Shown here: positions 25,601-37,600 of the stretch, piece by piece
Numbering within the stretch: the first letter of the stretch is position 1
Layout of the letters: every line of letters begins with the position of its first letter
NCBI RefSeq assembly: GCF_905220415.1
Contig: NC_059553.1
Coordinates: 6,100,501-6,164,500, forward strand
DNA from: Colias croceus
Taxonomy: Eukaryota; Arthropoda; Insecta; Lepidoptera; Pieridae
Length of the DNA stretch: 64,000 nucleotides
Direction of reading: 5' to 3'
Made by a program: the position numbers and the translations under genes
The notes under the pieces: model-generated
Database searches by the model: none
What the model was told of the DNA's origin: nothing
Seen by the model: the letters and a program-made list of their open reading frames with translations, nothing else

Positions 25601-28600
25601 TCTGAAGTTAGTAAAAACTGAAACTGAAATAAATAGTGCTTAAGAATAGACAATTAGTTTTTTTATACAAGTAGATAGTGCTCAATCTAATCTATACTAA
25701 TATTATAAAGCTGAAGAGTTTGTTTGTTTGTTTGTTTGTTTGAGCGCACTAATCTCGGGAACTACTGGTCCGATTTGAAAAATTCTTTCGGCGTTAGATA
25801 GCCCATTTATCGAGGAAGGTTATAGGCTATATTTCATCACGCTACGGGCAACAGGAGTGGAGCCACGGGGGTGAAACCGCGCGGAGCAGCTAGTAGCCAA
25901 TAAAGCCTAAAAAATAATAAAATATATGGTAAAAAGCAAATTAATAGGAAGGAAAAACTTTATAAAAATTTCTACTTTAAAAAGTTGTTATTAAATTATT
26001 ATCTCGTTGACCTCGCTTATTTACTGTTTGTTATTACTAATACATTGCCTATAATTTGCCTATAAATATAATTATGGTTATGATTTTATTCAACTTTCGA
26101 CAATCCTGCTTATAATTGACATTTTTATTTTGACTCCCGTTTTATGATATGATAAATAATAAATATGTATAGGGTGTCTCAGAATGTATTTCGTTTTTCA
26201 ACTGACCGTTATGCGTCAATCACTGATAGTGGGGGGAGGGGAGAGGTCTCAAACGCTTGGCGGGTTTCTGTAGTTTAATAGTGATGAGTAATTACATGGG
26301 ATTGCAGCGCGCATTTTGCGTGCGAGCGTTTTATAAAAACAACGATTTGTACACTATTGTTCGACGTCTCTATAGGTCTCATTTCAATTTAGCAACATTA
26401 CGAAATGTGGCAAGTGCTAATTTGATCAAGCATTGGGTGCGTAAGTTTGAAGAGACTGGGAACACAATGAGGATAAATCAACGGGGCGCAAAAGAACATT
26501 TAGAACGAGCATGAACGTCGACCGCGTTCGCCAGTCTGTTATGGACGACGCGCAACAGTCACTGCGATTGCGCGCAACTTCCTTAAATTTGAACAAATCC
26601 ACGGTACATGGCATTGTTTCCCAAGATTTGCATTTTCGCCCTTATAAAATTGTTATTATTCGAGAAATGAAGCCCGATAATCCCGCTAAACGAGTCGAAT
26701 TCTGCAGGACAATGAAATTCAGGAGGAGACATCTCTTGGCCACCAAGAAGCCCAGGTTTAACACCTGCTGATTTTTTTCTGTGGGACTATCTAAAATGAA
26801 AAGTTAACAACCCATTGCCACCCAACTTGAATGCTTTGAAGCAAAGAATCACTGAAGAAATCAACGCTAATCCAAGAGCAATGTTCCAGCGAGTGATTCA
26901 AAATTCTAACTCTAGACTAAACGAGTGTGAACAAGCTAATGGGGCGCATTTGCAAACGATCGTTTTTCATAAATAAAATTCATGAATTGCCCTTTAATTT
27001 GATGCTAAATAAAACTAGTTTAAACTAAATGTTCTTATTTTTATTTCATTTTAAAAAAAGAAAAACATTCTGAAACACCCTTTATTATAAAAAAATATAT
27101 GTTTATACATATATTTATTGATATAAAACCATACAGTACAATATTTAAATGATCCACAGACTACCAAACTAGTTGAAAACTGTCAAAGAGTAATAAATTT
27201 TTTTGTTTATTGTTGGTAAAGTATTTGTAAATATTTTAACTCTTTTGAATCCAGATTCGAGAGCTTATGCATTTTTCTATGATCTGTAATCCATACTAAT
27301 ATTATAAATGCGAAAGTAACTCTGTTTGTCTGTCTGTTACTCAATCACGCCTAAACTGCTGAACCAATTTTCTTGAAATTTGGTATGGAGATATTTTTAT
27401 ACCCGAGAAAGGACATACAATATATTATCTCGGGAAAATGACGCAATCCCGGAAATCCCACGGGAGCGGGAACTATGCGGGTTTTCCTTTGAAAACGTGG
27501 GCGAAGTCGCGGGCGGAAATCTAGTTATTTATAATTCTAAAACTAAATGGCGTGAAAGTCCTGTGATTTAAAAAAATAAAAATAATATAAGTAAGTACTG
27601 ATAATTAAAACATTTTCCCATAGAAACGTGATCACCGGTGAGCATTACCGCTTCGTGTCGATGCTGACAGCGCGTAGTTCATACATAGCCGCTTTCTTCA
27701 TTATGCTCGTGTTTGTGAGTATTACTTACATGTATTTTAATTTACTGCTGCAAAAATAAATACAAATTAAATCTATACTAATATTATAAAGCTGAAGAGT
27801 TTGTTTGTTTGAACGCGCTAATCTCGGGAATTACTGGTCCGATTTGAAAAATTCTTTCGGTGTTAGATAGCCCATTTATCGAGGAAGGTTATAGGCTATA
27901 TATATATATATATATATCATCACGCTACGACCAACAGGAGTGGAGCCACGGGGGTGAAACCGCGTGGAGCAGCTAGTATCTATATAAATAGAATTAAATC
28001 GCCAAATGTGTTGTTAAGCGTAAAAGCCTCCTTTTTTCCACATTCATACGTATGCTAAGCCACGAGGAAGGTTCTTATGGAGAGAAAATACCCTAAAAAT
28101 TACTAGGCAAATACACGGGGACAAATTGTATATTTTGCAGATACCTCCGACTTTTTAAATTAATACGATAGTATATGAAACATTAAAGAAACAAACAAGA
28201 AGATCATATATGTTTCTATCTACCTGTAAAAATATTATCTGAAAAAATTCGCGTTTTGATAACTATATACTACTATCAAACCGGGCGAACTCCGTTTCGA
28301 CACCAGAGACACCTTTTCTTTGCTATAAACCTCACGAAGCCCGAGACCTTTCCAACAAATGCAAAACCGTGGAAATCGGTTCGTGCATTCTGGAGTTATA
28401 GCGTCAGGAAGGAAAACCTGACTTATTTTTATATAGTAGATTATAAAAGTGAAAATATACACACCGGCACAATTAGCGGAACAAAAAAAAAAGTGAGACT
28501 ATGAGATAATAACGTATATATTTGACGAAAATGTAATTAGAAACAAAGTTGATTAACATCTTTTACCAACGACTTTGAAAAGTCTTCGTTATTTTTTATT

Positions 28601-31600
28601 GAAAAATTAAGAAATTTGAAATAAGTGAAATTTTTAGATGATTATGAACCATCCCAAAAAAATAAAAAAAGTAAACATTAAATGATTTGACAATAAAATT
28701 AAAGCAAAATTAATAACGAGTGTTTCCCCCTCTTGCTCTGATTACGGTTTCCATTCGTCTGGGCTTGCTACAGATTATGTTATCGATGATTTCTTGAGGC
28801 AACCGCTCCCACTTCTCAAGTAATTCGTTTCCAAGTTCATTCAGATTGTTGGGGGGTGGCATTCTGGATTTAACCCTTCTTTTTAGCAAGTCCCAGACAT
28901 GCTTTATCGGAATCATATCGGGGGAATTTGCTGGCCACTGCATCACCGGTATACCTACGTGGCTCAGATATGCCTGTACCGATTGTGCACTATGAGCACG
29001 AGCATTATCTTGCATTAGAATAAAGTAGTCACCAATAAATGGGGCAAATGGTACAACATGTTCTTCTTAAATGTCTCTGATGTATCTATCTGCTGTCATG
29101 GTCCCTCCTGTGACTATCACTAACTCCGTGCGAGCTCTCAAACATATCCCTCCCCAAACCATTATCGAGCCGCCACCATAAGCCACTGTGTGTTCAAAAT
29201 TAGACTATATTTGGCGTTCTCCTCTGTGTCTCCATATTCGCTGTCTCCCATTGATCTGTTTTAAAAGAACTCTGCACTCATCAGTAAAGAGAACCTGCTG
29301 CCATTCGTTCAAATCCCAGACGATGTTCTCGCGTATCGGTTTCTGTTCCGCTAATAATTGTGCCGGTGTGTGTATGTATGTATATGTTTAGAATATTAGG
29401 ATGATGATATAACAGCAAATAATTGATATTTATACGTCTGTGTCTTGTTATAATTTGCATAATTTATATATTTTTAAGTATGTTTAAGAATATTGATAAG
29501 ATATTAGACGATTAATCATGCGCGAAAATATGCTACGTCATCATAATAATAATGTATGATGGAGATAATATTCAAGGTTTATTCTGTTTTAATTTTATTA
29601 CTCGTTAATTTAATAAGCATTGAAATAAAATAATAATGATAAATTTAATATAATAGATGCTTATAAAAGTGTTACGCAAAACGATATTTTAGATTTTTCA
29701 ATTTAACTGTATTTTTATTGGCTCAGAACTTTCGTCTGGGTGAACCGATTTTGATGATTCTCTTTTTATTTGAAAGATGGTGCCTCCCTTGTGGTCCAAT
29801 ATAAATTTGTTCTAGCTCTGACAATTTAAAACCGGTTTAGTTAAGGACAAACTAATTATTTTCTTGGGTAAACTAAATATTTTCAATACCACTTGTTTTA
29901 AGTTTTAACCCTTGTTACTTTTAGATTTAAACATCTATATATATTACCTATAACATCTTTATCATATTATTATCACACAAAAATTGAAAATGAAGAAAAA
30001 ATCAATTCAGTGTTTTTCAAAGTATTTCGGCGCCATCTGTTAACTTTATCGAAAACTATAGCACTTCCACGGAGTAAAAGTCTTATAAGGACACCGCCAT
30101 CTAGTATAGAGTAGTATAAACAAGATAGCTTGAATTTCCTATGTTCATAATGATGACCGTTTTTATATAGTTCTGCCACTCGTCGCTGGATGGTATAGCT
30201 CAAAATTTACTTTTGAGGTATATCTAGAAATGTATATCAGATGCTTTTTTGTGTTTATGGCATTACATACTTATAATTCGAGGACTTAATGGTTAGTTGG
30301 ATTTTGTCTCGGATTAGATTAATAACTGTTAAAACATTTAAATAATTAGCTAAAAACCACTTCCCGTGTGAATCTGGAACAAACAGGCAGTAAAATATAT
30401 TATGGACCTTGACACTCATACATATTCGGCCCTACTAATAAAAAGTTAAACAATGGATAAATTTCAACTATTTTCTACCATAGCTGTGTCCTGCTCTTGC
30501 TCACATGAAACGTCAATCATAAAAACAAGACAGTTTATAGCAATAACAGCTAATCCATTGCATAGCGAATGGGAAATATTTTATTAGTAAGACCGATTAT
30601 CTATATTATATATTATTAATTAAAATTAGGTAAGAAACCTAATAACGGAAACTAGAATCGGCTTATAATGACTTGTATAATACTTTAAAAATATTAAATT
30701 AGGAGAACTGAAGCTATCTCATTTATTTAATTATTAATTTAATTTCTTTACCTACCATTAATAAGTCGAGCTTTAGTAATTTGCACCTTTATATCAACCT
30801 TTTAATATTATGAAGTTGAAATCTTAGGGAGATTTTTATGACCATAGGTATAAATGGTAAGATACAACGATAAAATAAAATAACCAAGTAATAGAATACT
30901 CTGGTAAGTTTTCTGTTGTCTGCAATAAACAATATATAAATACTGTTTTAGTTATTATCTTCAAATAATATTTTCCTCTTCAAGAGAGCCCCCAAACTTT
31001 CCAAGATGACTTCTTACGAGCGTCATGAAATATAGTGGTATACATCATAAGTGTTATGGTCGGGGGCATTATAGATCAATTAATAGGTAACGTAAGGCGA
31101 GTCCCTTTCGCGCCACTAAAATCAGCTCTCCCCAAGTTACAGTTATTGCACTTTTACAGCCCTTTCAAAGTTTATTACGGTTCCAAATTCCGCCTTTATA
31201 CTGTACCACACACGTATGTGTTGAACAAAACTGTATAGCGCGAGCGGCGATCGTAAAACATTGCGGTACAATCGAGGTGAATAGTTGGTTGCGTTATGTC
31301 AGTTTTTCCGTATAACTGCTTCATGAAATTGGCTGCAATTAGCGTATGCTTATAGTAGATACTTTTTTATGTGCAAAATTATTGTTTGTGGTGACACTAA
31401 TACATACGTTAAAGGGTGGAAACTACTAAGAAACTTTTGTGGTTAGTATTATAGTAATGTTATTTTAAGTTACTAATAATAGAAACATTGCCACAAAGTA
31501 AATTATAAATTGAGCTAAATGAATCTCATCCAGAAATTATACTTTAAAGATATAAATATTCTCCCTTTTTGTCCCATGATTTTACTTGTTGTCTTCATGA

Positions 31601-34600
31601 AAATCGTGTTCGTCTGGGACGTTCAGTTACACACTTAACATTAGAAAACGCATACATATATAATATAACACGTACAAATACTCAAGACCATTCACCATAC
31701 TATTCACAAAAGATAAATTTACGGACGTTCCAACCAATTGTATGACAATATTCCTTGTACACTACCACACGCCTAATCTACACAGCGGTCCGAATTCACG
31801 TTCCAATATAGAGATGCACCGCCACTATTCACACTCATATTGAGCTGTCACGATACTGAGAAATTGTATTAATCAATTGTCAAACGTTGTCAACGTCTAG
31901 TACTCGCATTTCGTACACGCATCCGTCAACTGAGCTTGTACGTGGAATTGTTGAACGACGATAGACGAGACATCGTTTGTTGAACTGGGCAATAGCAGAG
32001 ATCAGCCCCCGTACCATGGTGTCTTATAGCAGTATCGTTTCTTGCTCAAAACTGCGCTTGAACAGTCGTTTTGGAACCAGTACGGATTACTCATATCATA
32101 GTCTTATTACAGAATTATTTCTAGTGTGGAAAAATGACAGTTCTGTAAATATCTAGCTGTCATTAGCGAGCAGAGTTTTCCGTTGCGAAGAAAGGTTCAA
32201 TCAAAATGCTAGGACACACTAGAATATGTTGTAAACAGTTAGTATTATGTTTCTTGTATTAAAACCCTTTTTTCTTTATTTATTATTTACTTCTCTTATA
32301 AGCTTCTCATAATAATCAAGCAAACGTAAGATCCATGAATCTACGACCATTCTAACTTAACGATTACACAGCATTGAGTTAATATATAGTACTACATATT
32401 AACTCAATGTTACACAGTAAAAAGAGACAGTACAATAAAGGACAATAATAAAAAAGAGAAAGAGCAAATCACAATTATCTGATTGTTATATCTATGAGTG
32501 AGATAGATATATGCAATAGATTGCACAGATATTGCCATTTGATACAGAGCTCAGATAATAAAAATCTGCATTTAATTGGAAAGCGGATTAAATCAACGGG
32601 AATTAATTTGATTGCAGAAATATTTTATGCTTATTGCTGGTGTGTTTCTATCCTCGAGGCTATGTTAGATAATAATGGTATTAGTATAATCCGGTTGCGA
32701 GCCGGCGATTATCTGTAAAGCCGTGCATAACACGTGCATGTTACATTTTCATTAATTTAGATGATTATATAAAATTGATTTCTGTTAGTTTATTGTTATG
32801 TACTGAAATTTCTAGATCAATTTGATTTTCAGCCAGTATTATTGTTATGTACTAAAATTTTCAGGTCTTTTGCTAGTTTCTTTATAATTATAGTTTTCTT
32901 TACGGACAAGCACAGTAACTTATTAAGCCTTTTGGGGTAAAATTTTAAGAACTTTGTCTGCTATATGATTAAGGAATTTTCTGCTAAGTATATGATTTTT
33001 CACGTTTATCTTTTTTTTTATTTCCTTGGCAGTTATTATTAAGATGTTACGCTAATTGGGTTATATTCGTATTACATAGTTACTTTGAAAATACGTAGGT
33101 ATATAATCGGTACAATAATAATCCTAGCTGGTGTCGTATTTACAGGACACAAAAAGCTCCCGAAAACAAAGGACTGCCTTTTTAGGCTTCGTACAAAAAT
33201 GAAACAGAGCACCAATTACTATTAAACCAAAATCAATATCGGATTGGTTATATAGTTGTGTTGCGAATTTAGTGCGACGAGAGCTTCGCGAACAAACGTT
33301 TCCTTAGATTGATCGATGTTGGGGCGATGGAATAGCATGCCATATATTAACGGCTCCGCGCCTTAATATTAACAGATTCGGAGGAGTGTGAGGCATATTG
33401 CAATGTTGTTTTCTACGGCAGCCGTACGCTTAGTTTTACTTAAAATTAAAATAGGTGCAATTTGACTATAGTAAGCGACCAGAAAAAAACAAATACATAA
33501 TATGATTATTTTTCTTGTATCGATGAATGAAATCGATGGATTTTTAAGTTCCAGGTGATAATTCTAAATTTACCCTAGTAAAATATTTTTAAATTTAGAA
33601 TTCTCACCTGAAACTTAAAAATCCATCGCCTTGTATTGGCTTTTTCTTTTAACTTTTTAAAGGAATCTACTAAATTTCATAAATTCCAAGTTGACATATC
33701 TACAGTAGTAAAACTTTCATAAGCAGATAAACTAGCTCGAGCGAATCTTCTTAAATAAAATCAATTCAGTGTGTCGGAAACCGTTGTCAGTTTATTATGT
33801 ACGCTATATACGCTTATACATATTTTGATGTCCTCAGTTAGCTACCTACTTGTAGCAAAATACCTACTAAAGGACAAGCGAAATCAAAGTAGCCATGCAC
33901 TTAAAAACGTCAAGACACTAAAACAAATTCTTACAAATGATGCCTGCTAAATTCCCAGCAGCTTTCAGGTAGGGGCCACGGAGCGGGGACACCGGGGCGC
34001 TATCAATCTTGCGGCCACATCATTCGCTCCCGCGATTGAATTTCATTAATGAAACGCTTAGTGCAGATTGAATCCATTTGAGTGTGAGTGCGATCGGCAC
34101 CGCTTAATGTTCCCCCGTGCACTACTACGGTCCGAGAAACTAATACTTTTAGCTTTCATTAACCACGTTGCAATATGTTGAGTGGAACGCTTGGTTTGAA
34201 TTGGAATGTATAAAAAACAATGTTTTTTTCGATATACTAAAAAGTCTGGTATTTGTTAATCCTACTCATATTATAAATGCGAAAGTTTGTGAGGATGTGT
34301 GTGTGTGTTTGTTACTCTTTCACGCAAATACTACTGAACCGATTACAATGAAATTTAGCACACATATAGAGGGTAACTTTGATTAACACATAGGGTACGT
34401 TTTATCCCGGAAATCCCACGGGAACGGGAACTATGCGGGTGCGCCGATTTTAACTTCCTTTAAAATCGGCGGAAATCTAGTTATCTATATATTTGTATAG
34501 AATACATCTTGCTACGGACGGACTACACCAGCTCTTGAAGCAAATACTTATGATAATAATTTCTAGTACATATAAAGAATGCGATAAAAATTAACGAGAA

Positions 34601-37600
34601 ATCTCAATTATATTCGTACTAGCTTTTCGCCCGCGGCTTCGCCCGCGTTTTCAAAGAAAACCCGCATAGTTCCCGTTCCCGTTCCCGTGAGATTTCCGGG
34701 ATAAAACCTATCCTAAGTCCTTTCTCGGGTATCAAAATATCTCTATACCAAATTTCATGCAAATTGGTTCAGTAGTTAAGGCGTGATTGAGTAACAGACA
34801 GACAGACAGACAGAGTTACTTTCGCATTTATAATATTAGTATGGATTTGTTAGTCAGTCATGAATTATTTTAATAATTAGCGGACTTTTACTATAACTAG
34901 CTTTTATACATTTTATTATAGGTTAGTTTACTTATATTTATTTTAACAAAAGTAAAATAAACCACATGCTCCACCATAATGTGTCTGTTTTATAATCGCC
35001 TTAATTAAAAGTAAGAACTAGAGCGATATAATCAAAGATTAACTTTTCTTACACATATGTAAATATAATTTACGCAATGTTTTTCATATAAAAAAAAAAT
35101 CGAGTACTTTATAAGTTTATATTGTTTCAGACTGTTTCTATATCGATGCTCCTGCGCTACGCCCACCATCAAATATTTGTTTTTATTGGTAAGTAAATTA
35201 CATTTTTATTTAAGTATCACATTATCGGTGTTTTATAATGTTTTCTTAAAAACAACGAGGGTTCATTAACCTTTTCCCGTGCCACCAAGTTATTATTAAA
35301 CGCTCTTTACTTTCTTAATCTTCGCAAGCACTAAATAAATCCAAGAAACTCAAGTGGCACGAGACAATACCGTAATTTCGTCGGAAGCCTGAGATTTGTC
35401 GATTTTTAAATTGTAATAAACGACACACAGAGCTGTTTTCCCTAGTTGTCGGAATGAATTCTGTGAAAAATTCTCGAGCTGTGAGCCGGCTCAACGGCAA
35501 TCTCTTTGTAATAACAATAATTGCGAACATCGCCCGCGGCGAGACCCCACCCACCGCCTGCTGAAAAATAAAATAAAATAAAAAAATAACAAAAAATATA
35601 ACGGTCGGATTTACGCGCCCGCTCTTTGATCCGTCGACAATTAGCCAGATGGAGATAATTTGTTTCTTTCCCCATTTGCCGCCACTTGGCTTAGAGCTTC
35701 ATTCGATGATTGTTTTCTATTTCAATTTCACAAAGAAATGAAAAATCTCACTTGTCGGAGCGGCGCGGATTGCCGCGGATTCGGGTAAGCCGGCATGTTT
35801 CGCGGCGGCCAATGACGTTAAGACTTCTTTGAATGGAAAACGGGACATTTAGTTTTTTTTTATTTAATTTGAGTTTTGAGTAGTACAGGACACAGTTAGT
35901 TTACGTACCCAACGTTTTTTTAACTCACGTCAGGTTTTTTGTATATTTACATAGAATATAATACCTATGATAAATAAATAAGTTATATTCGTCTCCTTAA
36001 GCTTAGAATATTTCCAAAAGATCTTTTCAAATATATTAATACATAAGACTTATCTATTTTTTATGTCAATACGCAAATCTCATCGATCTAAGCTTTATTT
36101 ATAAATACACAGAAGCAAGATTAGCATACGATATGATGGCGCACAAAACATTTCGGGGGTAAGCGCTAATTCAAGGCACTCTTATTTCATCGGCATAATA
36201 ATAAAGTTTCCCACTCCACCGTCCTGCAGGTATATTTTTCAATAACAAGATGAGTCGCCATAGAAACCAACTGGATCACATTGAACAGATTTACCCTCAT
36301 CCGATATTGTGAGTTTGAATAGTTTATTCTAACTCCCAGAGAGCTACTTAAAGATAGAGATCTCCTTTAAACGCTCTTCAGTATTTTCCTGCGTGAATTC
36401 ATTGAAATATCGGCGAGCGGGTTGGAAAATTTATTTATGTTCCGTTTAACCTGTTTTGTGTGTCAATTTAAATATGACTTGTAAAGTGCTGGTTTATCTT
36501 CGGTTTGCATTTTTTTTTAATTCTACAACATTTGTTCTTTAAAATGATTATTAAAATGTATTTATTGTTTGTATTGCTACACTTAGTGAAATAATCGACG
36601 ATTTTATGTCTTCTGACTTTGATATTGCAGATACTGTACTTTCCTATACATCCAAAGAGATCGAGCATATTAAACTTTTTAATAAAAAGATTTGTCTGTT
36701 AACATTTTGTTTTCTAATAAAATCTACAACTAAATTATTACGCCTTAAGTATCGATATCGCGATCTGTTACTAATTAAATCTGCGTTAGTGGAAACTCGT
36801 TGCAGAGGAAGTTTATTTACAATAGGTACTCTGAGAAGATTCCCTCTAAGACTTCAAATTTATGAGAAATGCTTGTTTAATCCTTGCTATTTATTCCGAA
36901 CGTATAAGGTTCTGTTTTACTAGTAGGTACTACTACGTTAAACGCTTTCAAGTAGTAAATAGTTCGCGGAAATTTAGGTTCACTGTAAGCATATTTAAAC
37001 TAAGTAAGTAGATGTACCTTCACGGAAACGAAGCCTTTGACGTATTTACCTTAACTCTTTCTAAACCCTATTCTGGGTATACGGATTAAATGTAGAATAT
37101 AATATATTCATTTGATTAAATATATTCATTTGATTAAATGTAGAATATATATTTTTTACTTTTTATTAATCATAAGTTCTTTACGAAGTAGGAATCATCC
37201 TCATTTTTGACATCGTCGCTAAAAAATAAACAGTAACAGTAGGTACTAATTAATAATGCCTACGCAAGTTTACACATATAAGTACAAACGTTTATACCAC
37301 ACAAATACAACTTATTACGCATTAATAATGCTCATTCCAATTCTTCATTCTGACTGAATTATGACATTTTTCAGGCGTCATGCACACAACCATCACTAGA
37401 ACATCATTTATAATTCGGTGGTGATGGGTAAAACTACGTTATGACAGTTTAAAAGAGCTTTAGAAAAGGTCTAATTGAATGAATAAATGTTCGAGTTTTA
37501 CATTATAGCAAACGAAAACAGTGCTCATTATTTCACCAGTATTGCCTACAATGATATAGCAAAGCAAATTGCATTTATCAAGCACCAATGGTGCTAATGA

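Larger units (their letters stand above)
25271..27623 (+). other. Membralin intron 4 (2.35 kb)
   Basis: Mostly mobile DNA: a short LINE-type relic (25385-25445), a Helitron-like element (25691-25893), a deleted mariner-type element (26171-27081) and another Helitron-like element (27290-27524). The remainder is AT-rich. Confidence 0.9.
27715..35130 (+). other. Membralin intron 5 (7.4 kb)
   Basis: Contains three Helitron-like elements, another repeat relic, a dead Tc1 transposase, a strong hairpin (33534-33628), a 14-bp inverted repeat (32372-32409) and a GC-rich patch at about 33965-34140. Segments 29840-32370 and 32410-33530 show nothing recognisable. Confidence 0.9.

Noticed and set aside
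36606..36923. 105-codon plus-strand frame in intron 6
   Set aside because: No domain, no splice partner frame and no conserved motif that I can see.
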